Shown piece by piece: positions 53,675-62,024 of a stretch of DNA of 64,000 bases (the first letter of the stretch is position 1; every line of letters begins with the position of its first letter). The notes under the pieces are model-generated. The model did no database searches, was not told the DNA's origin, and saw nothing but the letters and a program-made list of their open reading frames with translations. The DNA lies in the NCBI RefSeq assembly GCF_017875765.1, contig NZ_JAGGNA010000001.1, positions 186,001-250,000 of the forward strand, in the 5' to 3' direction. This DNA is from Flavobacterium sp. CG_23.5 (lineage in GTDB: Bacteria; Bacteroidota; Bacteroidia; Flavobacteriales; Flavobacteriaceae). The position numbers and the translations under genes were made by a program.

Positions 53675-53950
53675 TTATACAATTTCTGCACTCAATCCTG
53701 CTTCGAGTAATTGACTGCATTGCGGTTTTAGTTTGTCATAAGGACCCGTTTTTACCGTACATTTTCCATTATAATGCACGATTAAAGAACATTGTTCTGC
53801 TTGTTCGGCCGTGTGTTGGCAAACACGTATAAGAGTATCTATTACGTGATCAAAAGTATTTACATCATCATTATAAACTACAATTTCGTTATTTATTGAT
53901 GTAACTTCTTTCTTGCTGACTTTTTCTCTTACTTTTTCTTTGGTACTCAT
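53675..53950 (-). CDS. clpS: ATP-dependent Clp protease adaptor ClpS
   Basis: A 91-residue adaptor that delivers N-degron substrates to the ClpAP/ClpCP protease. It has the ClpS core: VVYNDDVNTFDHVIDTLIRV (the N-D-D motif that faces the substrate pocket), CQHTAEQAEQCSLIVHYNGK and the closing strand TVKTGPYDKLKP. The flexible N-terminus is Lys/Glu-rich. Length fits the family. It starts 39 bases after the methyltransferase gene stop and might be transcribed with the genes above it. Confidence 0.95.
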   Translation of the reverse strand: MSTKEKVREKVSKKEVTSINNEIVVYNDDVNTFDHVIDTLIRVCQHTAEQAEQCSLIVHYNGKCTVKTGPYDKLKPQCSQLLEAGLSAEIV

Positions 53951-53989
53951 TTTTATGTAATTGGGGTTTAAATAAAAATACAGTTTGAT

Positions 53990-54601
53990 TTATCTTCTCC
54001 TAAAAATACAAAATATAAAATTTTGTATAGTTTCAAAAGGCGTTTTGTGATCTTCGTTAATGCATTTTAATTTTTCAAATTCTTTCTGAAATTGATTTTC
54101 TAAACTTGTTTCGGTGTACTGTTTTATCTCAAGTCCGCTACATTTGCTAGGACCTTCTTCAGAAAATGTGCCAATAATTAAATATCCGCTAATCCATTTT
54201 TGAGCTATTTTAACATATTGATTTATCTGATCCTCTGTAATCAAGAAATGAAAGGTAGCCCGGTCATGCCAAATATCATAATTGGTGTCAGGTTCAAATT
54301 CAGTGATATCTGAAACGATCCATGTAACCCTGTCAGCTTTATCTCCCAAACGAATTTTAGCTCGTTCTAACGCACTAGCCGATATGTCTAAAACAGTTAA
54401 ATTTTCGTAACCTTGTTCTAATAGAAAATCAACTAGTTTACTGTCGCCACCTCCAATATCTATAATTTTTGCCGATTTACCCAAATTGGTTTCTCGAATA
54501 AAATCAAGAGAAGTATGAGGTTTTTCTTGTGTCCAACTTACTTCATTGGGCTGTTTAGTTTCATAAACAGTTTCCCAATGATTTTTTCTACTAATTTCCA
54601 T
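53990..54601 (-). CDS. Class I SAM-dependent methyltransferase, target unknown
   Basis: A 203-residue soluble protein of the class I methyltransferase fold. It has the N-terminal NHWETVYETKQPNEVSWTQE typical of small thiopurine- or tellurite-like methyltransferases, motif I in AKIIDIGGGDSKLVDFLLEQ, an acidic residue in LTVLDISASALERA, and YDIWHDRATFHFL as motif IV region. Cysteine-rich or metal-binding features are absent. The substrate cannot be deduced. It sits 17 bases downstream of prmA on the same strand, so it is likely cotranscribed with it and with clpS. Confidence 0.88.
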   Translation of the reverse strand: MEISRKNHWETVYETKQPNEVSWTQEKPHTSLDFIRETNLGKSAKIIDIGGGDSKLVDFLLEQGYENLTVLDISASALERAKIRLGDKADRVTWIVSDITEFEPDTNYDIWHDRATFHFLITEDQINQYVKIAQKWISGYLIIGTFSEEGPSKCSGLEIKQYTETSLENQFQKEFEKLKCINEDHKTPFETIQNFIFCIFRRR

Positions 54602-54618
54602 CTATCTGATATTCAGTA

Positions 54619-55452
54619 CTAAATTACGTATTTTAAAGAAACCCAATTATTTTTTTGGAACTTTTTAACATAATGTAGACCTTTTTCCGTACAAGAAGAG
54701 TCTATAAACGGGATGTCTTCTTCATAAAAACCGCTTAATAAAAGAGTTCCTTTTGGATTCAAACAATCAAAGTAACTTTGCATGTCGTTCAACAGAATAT
54801 TTCTGTTAATATTCGCTATAATTAAATCGTATTTTTTGTCTTTTAATAAAGATGCATCTCCTTCATAAACTGTAATGTGTTTACAATTATTGCGTTCCGC
54901 ATTTTCTATAGAATTCAAATAACACCAATTATCGATGTCAATGGCGTCAATTGGTTGTGCTCCCTTCATTTCGGCAAGAATAGCTAAAATTGCTGTTCCG
55001 CAACCAATATCCAACGTTTTCATTCCTGTAACATCTATTTCTAATAAATGCTGAATCATCATGTGTGTAGTCTCATGATGACCAGTTCCAAAACTCATCT
55101 TCGGTTCGATTACAATATCAAATTCGGCATCAGTTTTTGGATGAAAAGGGGCACGAACATGGCAATTTCCTTCTACATCTATAGGTTCAAAATTCTTTTC
55201 CCATTCCTCATTCCAATTCACTTGTTCGATTTCCTCAAAAGTATAGTCAATTTTAAATTCCTCAGATTGCAAAATGTAAATATTATCTAGAATAGTTTCA
55301 TCCCATAAATCTTTTTGCACAAAAGCAGAAATACCAGTTTCCGTTTCTGCAAAACTTTCAAATGCTTTTTCGCCTAATTCGGCAATTAATATTTCCGAAC
55401 CTAGTTCTTTTGGTTCGATGGTAAAATGATAACCTATATATATGTTTGACAT
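54619..55452 (-). CDS. prmA: Ribosomal protein L11 methyltransferase
   Basis: Trimethylates ribosomal protein L11 with S-adenosylmethionine; cytoplasmic. The 277-residue chain has the PrmA layout: an N-terminal ferredoxin-like substrate domain with an Asp/Trp-rich region (EEIEQVNWNEEWEKNFEPID), the linker IEPKMSFGTGHHETTHMM, and the catalytic domain with motif I DIGCGTAILAI and motif IV LIIANINRNILLND. The promoter TACCTTTG lies at 55466-55473 on the minus strand. Slightly shorter than proteobacterial PrmA, as usual in Bacteroidota. Confidence 0.95.
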   Translation of the reverse strand: MSNIYIGYHFTIEPKELGSEILIAELGEKAFESFAETETGISAFVQKDLWDETILDNIYILQSEEFKIDYTFEEIEQVNWNEEWEKNFEPIDVEGNCHVRAPFHPKTDAEFDIVIEPKMSFGTGHHETTHMMIQHLLEIDVTGMKTLDIGCGTAILAILAEMKGAQPIDAIDIDNWCYLNSIENAERNNCKHITVYEGDASLLKDKKYDLIIANINRNILLNDMQSYFDCLNPKGTLLLSGFYEEDIPFIDSSCTEKGLHYVKKFQKNNWVSLKYVI

Positions 55453-55465
55453 GTTTATTTTTTTG

Positions 55466-55473
55466 CAAAGGTA
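55466..55473 (-). promoter_or_regulatory. Promoter -7 element of prmA
   Basis: Minus strand TACCTTTG, exact TAnnTTTG match, 13 bases before the ATG, implying a very short leader. The same element precedes kdsA. Confidence 0.6.
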
Positions 55474-55504
55474 GTATTATCTATTTCTATTGGATAATGA
55501 AAAC

Positions 55505-55545
55505 CAAAAAAAAAGAGGTTCGAATAATTTCAAACCTCTCTTTAA
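55505..55545 (-). terminator. Intrinsic terminator of tpiA
   Basis: On the minus strand AGAGGTT and AACCTCT pair around a loop, followed by a run of nine T, 16 bases after the tpiA stop. Confidence 0.88.
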
Positions 55546-55561
55546 ACTTTATTTAATTTTT

Positions 55562-56314
55562 TTAAATAGCATTTACAATAGCTATGAAATCATCAGCTTT
55601 TAGTGCGGCTCCACCTATAAGACCTCCGTCTACATCTGGTTTCGAGAAAATTTCTTTCGCATTTTCAGGTTTAACGCTTCCACCATATAGAATTGATACA
55701 TCTTCAGCAATATCACTTCCAAAAGCTTTACGAACTGTTTCTCTAATGAATTCATGCATTTCTTGCGCTTGTTCTGGAGAAGCAGTTTCTCCTGTTCCTA
55801 TAGCCCATACTGGTTCATACGCCAAAACTATATTTCCCCAATCTGATGCTTCAATACTAAATAAACCATCTTTTAATTGATTTTCAACAATATTAAAATG
55901 ATTCTTAGATTGACGGTCTTTTAATTCTTCGCCAAAACAAAAGATAATGGTCATGTCATGTTCCAAAGCTGAATTTACTTTACTGGCAATTAATGCATCT
56001 GTTTCATTAAAAATAGCTCTTCGTTCTGAATGCCCAAGAATTACGATATTTACACCTACACTTTGCAACATATCAGCAGAAATTTCACCGGTAAAAGCGC
56101 CACTTTCCGCTTGATGCATATTTTGGGCAGCCACATCAATGTTTGTGAATTCCAAATGATCAACAGCAGAAGCCAAATTAACAAAAGTAGGAGCAACTAT
56201 TACTTGTGCTGTAGTTTCAGTTGGTATTTTAGCGATTAGCTCATTCAATAGATCTTCAGTTTGCTCTGCATTTTTATGCATTTTCCAGTTTCCTGCTACA
56301 ATCTTCTTTCTCAT
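55562..56314 (-). CDS. tpiA: Triosephosphate isomerase
   Basis: Glycolytic enzyme that interconverts dihydroxyacetone phosphate and glyceraldehyde-3-phosphate; cytoplasmic dimer. The 250-residue chain is complete: VAGNWKMHKNAEQ with the catalytic Lys near the start, VILGHSERRAIF with the catalytic His, VLAYEPVWAIGTGETASPEQ with the catalytic Glu and flexible loop, and SILYGGSVKPENA plus DGGLIGGAAL for phosphate binding. Own terminator downstream; upstream the TlpA-like gene lies on the same strand 85 bases away. Confidence 0.99.
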   Translation of the reverse strand: MRKKIVAGNWKMHKNAEQTEDLLNELIAKIPTETTAQVIVAPTFVNLASAVDHLEFTNIDVAAQNMHQAESGAFTGEISADMLQSVGVNIVILGHSERRAIFNETDALIASKVNSALEHDMTIIFCFGEELKDRQSKNHFNIVENQLKDGLFSIEASDWGNIVLAYEPVWAIGTGETASPEQAQEMHEFIRETVRKAFGSDIAEDVSILYGGSVKPENAKEIFSKPDVDGGLIGGAALKADDFIAIVNAI

Positions 56315-56399
56315 CTTAGTACTTATTATATTTAGTTTTTAGTTTTTTTAACAGTAAAAATGGCATTTATTTTTTACTTAACCACCGATATTGACTTTC

Positions 56400-56897
56400 T
56401 TATTTCAATTTTTTTAACGTTTCATTTATTTTGTCAAAATCAGTTTCTATGGCACGATATAAAACAATTTTTCCTGTTTTGTCTAAAATAATATATCTTG
56501 GAATCCAATCTAAATCTATAGCTTTTCCAAATACTCCTTTCATTTGATCATTTGCCATGAAGTGATCTCCTTTTAATTCGTGTTTTTCAACACCCATTTT
56601 CCATTTGTCAGCTGCTTTGTCCATAGAAATGAAAACATAAGCAACGTTAGGATTATTTGCTTGTAATTCTTTAATTTTAGGCATTGCTTTTACACAATCA
56701 CCGCACCAGGAAGCCCAAACTTCTATTACAAGCGTTTTTCCTTTATATTTTTTTATGATATTCTTAAAAGCAACTTGACTTCCATCAGGAGATAATAATG
56801 TTTCTGATAATGCCTTTTTTGAGAATTTTGTCTTTTGTTGCGCGTTGGTACATGAAAATGTTGCGATAACAATTAATAAAGCGAATATTTTTTTCAT
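56400..56897 (-). CDS. TlpA-like thioredoxin-family lipoprotein
   Basis: A 165-residue thiol-disulfide protein exported as a lipoprotein (FALLIVIATFSCTNAQ, lipobox Cys 16). The thioredoxin fold shows the redox motif WCGDC in EVWASWCGDCVKAMPKIKEL, followed by PNVAYVFISMDKAADKWKMG and the cis-proline region LDWIPRYIILDKTGKIVLY. This matches the TlpA/ResA group, which keeps periplasmic thiols reduced. A minus-strand TAACTTTA at 56914-56921 may be its promoter. It lies between tpiA and the DoxX/MauE-type gene in a block well known to me from Bacteroidota genomes. Confidence 0.92.
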   Translation of the reverse strand: MKKIFALLIVIATFSCTNAQQKTKFSKKALSETLLSPDGSQVAFKNIIKKYKGKTLVIEVWASWCGDCVKAMPKIKELQANNPNVAYVFISMDKAADKWKMGVEKHELKGDHFMANDQMKGVFGKAIDLDWIPRYIILDKTGKIVLYRAIETDFDKINETLKKLK

Positions 56898-57116
56898 TTG
56901 TTTATAATTTTAGTAAAGTTAGAAAAAGAAATGGAATGAGATATATAGAATATCGAATTTTGAAAGCAGAATCTCAAAACCCACAAAATAATATCGTTAT
57001 AGTTAATAAAAAAACTGATAATCTTTATTTTACAGTTGTTTACTATTGTTCCCCACTGAAGCAATAAGCTGTAGCGGATAATTACTTTAATTTTATTTTT
57101 GGAGGCAATAAAAAAA

Positions 57117-57157
57117 AGTTTAAGGTTTAAAGAGATGGGAGCTTTAAACTTTAAACT
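57117..57157. repeat. 16-bp intergenic hairpin near the end of the DoxX/MauE-type gene
   Basis: AGTTTAAGGTTTAAAG and CTTTAAACTTTAAACT pair with one mismatch around a 9-base loop, 10 bases after the stop of the gene at 57167 (minus strand). It can act as its terminator, with an A/T-rich tail. Confidence 0.6.
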
Positions 57158-57166
57158 GAAATAATT

Positions 57167-58267
57167 TTACAATTTCAAGTCTTGAATATCGTTATAATGT
57201 ACTTTTTGCAAAATCGTTCCGTGATTCAAAATCACAATGCTTGGATTAGCTCTTTCAATTGTTTTCAAAGGGATAGCATCACAAAAATAAAAATCAAAAG
57301 TATATCCGAATTGTTTGTTTGTTTTAGCAATATCTTCTGGAGTTGAAGCCGTCATACCAATTACTTTATACCCTTTTGCTTTAGCATCTAAATTCAGCTT
57401 TTCTAGTTTCAATAAACCCGCTTTGTCCGCATGAATTAAATCATAGGCGACGATCATGACCACTTTTGGTTCTTGTAAAAATTCATCTTTATAATCAGAA
57501 CCGTCTTTTGCCATAGCAAAATCATGAATTGGAGGAACGTAACCTTCTGTAATTACCTTGTCTTTTCTATCTACAAAAGTCGCTCCAGCCGGAATATTCA
57601 TTAAATCCTTCTCTGTAAATTCCTTGTCAACGCCGTTTACTTTATAGATAAAAACCATTTCTACTACACTTTTTGGCGCACCATCCGGAATTCTCATTCC
57701 TTTTTGGATATTGTTTCCAACTTTAAAAGGTCGAAAATCAATAAATGGCAAATGGTTTAAAACCCAATACCCCATAAAGGCACAGGCAGCAATGCTTGCA
57801 AACGCTAGGATGTTTTGCGTGGTATTTCCAAATAAAGGTTTGACTAATTTTTTGTTATAAAACAAGATAAGGATGAAAAACAACAAAACCACATCTTTAG
57901 TGAAGGATTGCCATGGGGTAAGATGTAAGGCATCACCAAAACAACCACAATCTTTTACGACATCAAAATAAGCCGAATAAAAAGTTAAGAATGTGAAAAA
58001 TACAATCAGTAATAACAAACTCCAAATCGTGAATTTAGATTTGTAACCAATGAGCAACATAACACCCAAAACCACTTCAACGGTCACTAAAAATAAGGCT
58101 AGGGCCAATGCGAACGGCTCCAAAAAAGACATATTGAAAACAGGTTCACTAAAATATTCTGCCAGTTTATAAGAGAACCCAAGCGGATCATTTAATTTTA
58201 TTAATCCCGAAATAATGAATAAGATTCCAACGAAAATTCTTGAAAATTGAGTAATTATATTTTTCAT
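57167..58267 (-). CDS. DoxX/MauE-type membrane protein with thioredoxin-like tail (BT_3928-like)
   Basis: A 366-residue protein from the ATG at 58267. The first half has four to five helices like DoxX/MauE proteins (RIFVGILFIISGLIKLNDPL, then FALALALFLVTVEVVLGVML and the conserved Cys pair region VVKDCGCFGDALHLTPWQSF). The second half is soluble and thioredoxin-like (VVMIVAYDLIHADKAGLLKL, MTASTPEDIAKTNKQFGYTF). The family is called BT_3928 in Bacteroidota; function unknown, but the Cys motif and the TlpA neighbour suggest redox transfer across the membrane. An in-frame start at 58288 would overlap the DUF1599 gene and is rejected. Confidence 0.88.
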   Translation of the reverse strand: MKNIITQFSRIFVGILFIISGLIKLNDPLGFSYKLAEYFSEPVFNMSFLEPFALALALFLVTVEVVLGVMLLIGYKSKFTIWSLLLLIVFFTFLTFYSAYFDVVKDCGCFGDALHLTPWQSFTKDVVLLFFILILFYNKKLVKPLFGNTTQNILAFASIAACAFMGYWVLNHLPFIDFRPFKVGNNIQKGMRIPDGAPKSVVEMVFIYKVNGVDKEFTEKDLMNIPAGATFVDRKDKVITEGYVPPIHDFAMAKDGSDYKDEFLQEPKVVMIVAYDLIHADKAGLLKLEKLNLDAKAKGYKVIGMTASTPEDIAKTNKQFGYTFDFYFCDAIPLKTIERANPSIVILNHGTILQKVHYNDIQDLKL

Positions 58268-58271
58268 ATTT

Positions 58272-58820
58272 TTATTTTTGATTACCAAAACCCATTAAAA
58301 TTAAAGCAAAAACGGCATAATTTATCATATCTTGATAATTAGCGTCAATTCCTTCGGAAACTAATGTTTTTCCCTTATTATCTTCAATTTGTTTAACACG
58401 AAGTAGTTTTTGCAAAATAAGATCAGTAAGTGAACTGACACGCATTTCGCGCCAAGCTTCCCCATAATCATGATTTTTATCCAGCATTAAATCTTTGGTT
58501 AGTTTTATTTTTGCATCGTACAATTCGGTTGCTTTCGCAACATCTAAATCAGGTTGATCCACAACACCTAATTCTAATTGAATTAGAGCCATTATCGAAT
58601 AATTGATAATGCCGATGAATTCTCCTGCTTCATCTTCATCAATTTTACGAACTTCATTTTCTTGTAAGCTTCTGATTCTCTGTGCTTTTATGTAAATTTG
58701 ATCCGTCAATGAAGGCAATCTCAAAATACGCCATGCACATCCATAATCTTTCATTTTGTTGATAAATAATGTGCGACAGATCGCAATCACAGAATCATAT
58801 TCCTTTGACGTATTCTTCAT
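58272..58820 (-). CDS. DUF1599 protein with internal duplication
   Basis: A 182-residue soluble protein of the DUF1599 family. It is made of two repeats. The first is around KMKDYGCAWRILRLPSLTDQ, then IKAQRIRSLQEN and FIGIINYSIMALIQLEL; the second around KNHDYGEAWREMRVSSLTDL, then QKLLRVKQIEDN and YQDMINYAVFALILMGF. The shared DYGxAWR and SLTD residues probably form the active or binding site; a role in nucleotide metabolism has been suggested for relatives, as far as I recall. It ends four bases before the DoxX/MauE-type gene and is divergent from folP. Confidence 0.88.
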   Translation of the reverse strand: MKNTSKEYDSVIAICRTLFINKMKDYGCAWRILRLPSLTDQIYIKAQRIRSLQENEVRKIDEDEAGEFIGIINYSIMALIQLELGVVDQPDLDVAKATELYDAKIKLTKDLMLDKNHDYGEAWREMRVSSLTDLILQKLLRVKQIEDNKGKTLVSEGIDANYQDMINYAVFALILMGFGNQK

Positions 58821-58896
58821 TATTGGTGTATATTTGTCTAAAATTTCCTCAAAAATAAGGATAAATTTTGATTGAAGAATGTAGATTAACGATTTT

Positions 58897-59021
58897 TGAT
58901 TGCAGAAGTTTTTAAACTGAATACTAGGAGAGAATATCGAATGTTAATTAATGTTCCGAAGCGTCGGGGTTGAATACAGAAGTTTTTGAAACTCGAGACT
59001 GCGACTGAAAACTGAAAACTT
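58897..59021. repeat. Degenerate short repeats in the folP upstream spacer
   Basis: CAGAAGTTTTTAAACT (58903-58918) recurs as CAGAAGTTTTTGAAACT (58977-58993), followed by a tandem patch of GACTG and AAAACT units (58997-59021). The exact + strand element TATATTTG at 58831-58838 may be the folP promoter. No gene is encoded here. Confidence 0.45.
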
Positions 59022-59030
59022 AAAAAAATA

Positions 59031-59855
59031 ATGACTATTAATTGCAAAGCACAACTCATTGACTTATCAACTCCCAAAGTAATGGGAATTTTGAACGTTA
59101 CACCCAACTCTTTTTTTGATGGTGGAAAATATAAAAATGAAAACGAAATACTTTCTCAAGTCGAAATAATGATAACCGAAGGTGCTAGCTTCATTGATAT
59201 TGGTGCCTATTCCAGTAAACCTAATGCAGAGTTTGTATCAGAAGAAGAGGAGATTTCAAGATTAATTCCTTCGATTGATTTGATTCTAAAACATTTTCCT
59301 GAAACGATTCTTTCGATAGATACTTTTAGAAGCGAAGTGGCCAAAGCCAGTATCGAAAGTGGCGCGGGCATCATCAATGATATTTCGGCAGGACATTTAG
59401 ATGATAAAATGTTGGCGGTAATTGGTAAATATAATGTTCCTTACATTATGATGCACATGAGAGGAACACCGCAAACCATGCAAGCCTTAACGGATTATGA
59501 TGATATTGTAGAAGAAATGTTGCTTTATTTTTCGGAACGAATTGCAAAAGCCAGAAGTTTTGGAATCAATGATTTAATAATCGATCCCGGTTTTGGCTTT
59601 GCCAAAACGATGGATCAAAATTACGAAGTTTTTGAAAAAATAGAATTGTTTAATATGCTTGAGTTGCCGCTTCTGGTTGGAATTTCAAGAAAATCAATGA
59701 TTTATAAAACATTAAATACTAGTATTGAAGAAGCCTTAAACGGAACCACAATATTAAATACCATAGCATTAACAAAGGGTGCAAAAATTCTTCGTGTTCA
59801 CGATGTAAAAGAAGCAATTCAGTGTGTAACTTTATATAATAAAATCAATTCATAA
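59031..59855 (+). CDS. folP: Dihydropteroate synthase
   Basis: Joins p-aminobenzoate to the pterin pyrophosphate in folate synthesis; the sulfonamide target; cytoplasmic. The 274-residue chain has the TIM-barrel family motifs MGILNVTPNSFFDGGKY, ASFIDIGAYSSKPNAEFVSE, ILSIDTFRSEVAKAS, GAGIINDISAGHLDD, YIMMHMRGTPQTMQ and LIIDPGFGFAKTMDQN. The length is normal. It is divergent from DUF1599 and directly followed, two bases on, by a small lipoprotein gene. Confidence 0.98.
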   Translation: MTINCKAQLIDLSTPKVMGILNVTPNSFFDGGKYKNENEILSQVEIMITEGASFIDIGAYSSKPNAEFVSEEEEISRLIPSIDLILKHFPETILSIDTFRSEVAKASIESGAGIINDISAGHLDDKMLAVIGKYNVPYIMMHMRGTPQTMQALTDYDDIVEEMLLYFSERIAKARSFGINDLIIDPGFGFAKTMDQNYEVFEKIELFNMLELPLLVGISRKSMIYKTLNTSIEEALNGTTILNTIALTKGAKILRVHDVKEAIQCVTLYNKINS

Positions 59856-59857
59856 AT

Positions 59858-60493
59858 ATGAAATACTTTAGCCTGATTGTTCTTTTTATAGTTGTTTCTT
59901 GCGGAAACAAAGAAGATATTCTATTGCCGAAATCGAATACAACTATTGTCAAAAATGTCGAAGATCATTCGCCAATCTATATTTTTTTTAGAACAAAAGA
60001 AAAAGATACTTTGGCCGAAGTAAACCGTAAAAATGAAATTATTTCTACCAATTGGATTTTTAATATCGACAAACGTTTGCCATTGCGATTAGTGATTCCG
60101 GAAGTGATGAAATTACAGGAAAAAAAACGCGCTGAAAAAGCACACAAAAATGAAAAGGCCGAAAATTATTATTCCTATGCGGACACCATTGGCAAAAACT
60201 TAGCTTTTATCCTATTTACAAAAGTGTTTTACAAATTGGAAAAACCTTTTTCAGGGAATCCTACTGTTTACTTTTATAAAGACAAAATCAAAGTGAATGA
60301 TGTTTTGGTGCTTAAAAAAGAATTACAAAATTATTTGAACAATATGTTTGTTGAGAATGATGTAAAAATTATTTTGTGTTTTGATAAGAACGACAGCTAC
60401 GGATCTTATCTTCAGAATAAAATTTTTATTAGAAATTTGGTACATACCAAGAAAGGAATCCGATTTGATGAAAATAAAGAATTTTTCTACTAA
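59858..60493 (+). CDS. Lipoprotein of unknown function (211 aa)
   Basis: A 211-residue lipoprotein (LIVLFIVVSCGNKED, lipobox Cys 15). The mature chain is mixed alpha/beta with a highly charged helix (LQEKKRAEKAHKNEKAENYY) and later strands (KPFSGNPTVYFYKDKIKVND, DVKIILCFDKNDSYGS). It has a shape like ExbD-type periplasmic domains, but no such match is claimed. It begins two bases after the folP stop, so the two are cotranscribed. A shared terminator with the convergent CHRD gene follows. Function unknown. Confidence 0.75.
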   Translation: MKYFSLIVLFIVVSCGNKEDILLPKSNTTIVKNVEDHSPIYIFFRTKEKDTLAEVNRKNEIISTNWIFNIDKRLPLRLVIPEVMKLQEKKRAEKAHKNEKAENYYSYADTIGKNLAFILFTKVFYKLEKPFSGNPTVYFYKDKIKVNDVLVLKKELQNYLNNMFVENDVKIILCFDKNDSYGSYLQNKIFIRNLVHTKKGIRFDENKEFFY

Positions 60494-60529
60494 CTAGAAG
60501 ATTCTTGTTTAGAAAAAGGAATATTTACA

Positions 60530-60576
60530 AAAAAAAAATCTTACTTCCTTTTATAAAGAGAGTAAGACTTTTTTAT
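60530..60576. terminator. Bidirectional terminator (folP unit / CHRD gene)
   Basis: A long A-run, then TCTTACT (60539-60545) pairing with AGTAAGA (60561-60567) and a following T-run, between convergent genes. Confidence 0.78.
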
Positions 60577-60600
60577 ACGATTAAAGATAATAAATTATTC

Positions 60601-61071
60601 TTAGTAGCCTCCGCCAGTACTTCCACCTGTTGTAGCGCCCTTAAGCAGTTGACCTCGTATTTCTCCACCGCTAAATGTAGAACTATGTATATTAACATAA
60701 TACATGTCTGCCTTAAGATCTGCTTCCTGTGCTGTAGTTAAGGCGATACTTGTGTAGTTGATAGGTGAGGTTAAACTAGTAAAAGGAAATACTACTGAAC
60801 CGTTAGTTCCAGCCGCTCCCATGTGTATATGCCCAGCTGCTGCCGCTGCAAGAGTATGAGTAACTGTAATTGTAAATATCTTTGTCGTATTATTAAAAGA
60901 AAGCGTGGCTGTTCCACTTGCAGTTGAATTGTTTGCAGGAACCTCGTTTGCGCCATTTAATGTAGCAGTAAAAGTAGTTATGCTTGGACCTGAGTTTGAA
61001 TTGTTGTCACTACAAGAAGTGATAACCAATACAAAAAATGAAAGTGCGAATAATCTAATTAAATTTTTCAT
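60601..61071 (-). CDS. CHRD-domain lipoprotein
   Basis: A 156-residue lipoprotein (LFALSFFVLVITSCSDNN, Cys 20) with one CHRD domain, named after chordin. Landmarks are FTATLNGANEVPANNSTASG at its beginning, FTITVTHTLAAAAAGHIHMG with the conserved His pair, and YYVNIHSSTFSGGEIRGQL at the end. The tail is Gly/Ser/Thr-rich. The function of bacterial CHRD proteins is not known; copper or protein binding has been suggested. The gene stands alone, closed by the shared terminator. Confidence 0.92.
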   Translation of the reverse strand: MKNLIRLFALSFFVLVITSCSDNNSNSGPSITTFTATLNGANEVPANNSTASGTATLSFNNTTKIFTITVTHTLAAAAAGHIHMGAAGTNGSVVFPFTSLTSPINYTSIALTTAQEADLKADMYYVNIHSSTFSGGEIRGQLLKGATTGGSTGGGY

Positions 61072-61367
61072 AGGATATAAAAATAAAGATTAAAAAAATG
61101 AAAGAGCATTGTTCATAATTTTTTTTTAACTATTTGTAATACATAGTCTTAAAAATTTACTATCCTTGTAAATTTAGGAATTTTCTTTTAAAAGGCAACT
61201 TATTTTTCAATACTTTTTTTAAAACAAGGTTTGATATTTTTAAGGAAGGCAATATTTTAAATTTTGCCTGCTGCAAAGCACCAACTCTTGCAAAAGGAAT
61301 AAATTATCTTTTTTTGAAAAAGATTTGAGATAGGGAAGTTATATTGAAGACAAAGTATTTCTAAAAT

Positions 61368-61841
61368 CTATTGATGATGATACGGTTCATTCCTCAAAAT
61401 TGTAAATCCACGATACAATTGTTCAATAAAAAACAAACGCACCATTTGGTGTGAAAAGGTCATAAGTGATAGAGAAATTTTGCCGTTTGCTTTGGCATAT
61501 AATGTTTCCGAGAATCCGTAAGGACCACCAATTACAAAAACCAAAGTTTTAACGCCTGAGTTCATTTTCTTTTGCAATTCTTCAGAAAAGCCGACGCTGG
61601 AATAGTTTTTACCGTTTTCGTCCAACAAAATAAGTTGGTCTGTAGGAGTGATTTTTGATAAAATTAATTCGCCTTCCTTCTCTTTCTGCTGACTTTCAGA
61701 TAAGTTTTTTACGTTTTTTATATCAGGAATAATATCCAGATCAAACTTGATATAAAAAGACAAACGTTTGGTATAATCGTCGATTAATGTTTGTAAAGCT
61801 TTGTTATCGGTTTTACCAATGGCAACCAGTTTGATGTTCAT
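61368..61841 (-). CDS. rlmH: 23S rRNA pseudouridine-1915 N3-methyltransferase
   Basis: SPOUT-class enzyme that methylates pseudouridine 1915 in helix 69 of 23S rRNA; cytoplasmic homodimer. The 157-residue chain has the usual length and the C-terminal knot signature: KTLVFVIGGPYGFSETLY, then ISLSLMTFSHQMVRLFFIEQ and LYRGFTILRNEPYHHQ at the very end. A minus-strand TATCTTTA (61862-61869) serves as its likely promoter, 20 bases upstream. In flavobacteria it often neighbours nadC, as here. Confidence 0.98.
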   Translation of the reverse strand: MNIKLVAIGKTDNKALQTLIDDYTKRLSFYIKFDLDIIPDIKNVKNLSESQQKEKEGELILSKITPTDQLILLDENGKNYSSVGFSEELQKKMNSGVKTLVFVIGGPYGFSETLYAKANGKISLSLMTFSHQMVRLFFIEQLYRGFTILRNEPYHHQ

Positions 61842-62024
61842 TTTCTAGTGTTTCAAAAACGTAAAGATAGAAAATTTCAGAAGTTTAACGCGATTGGCTT
61901 TAAACGGAATGGCACTGGACTTATTCAAGTTTAAAAAATATTTTCAATTTTCAGTTGAATTCTGGTCGATTTATTTGTTAAGTAATGAAGTTTTCGTAAC
62001 ACTAAAATGGATAAAAAACAGGAA

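Noticed and set aside
60505..60741. Plus-strand frame of 78 codons after the folP-unit lipoprotein
   Set aside because: It covers the bidirectional terminator and runs antisense into the CHRD gene.
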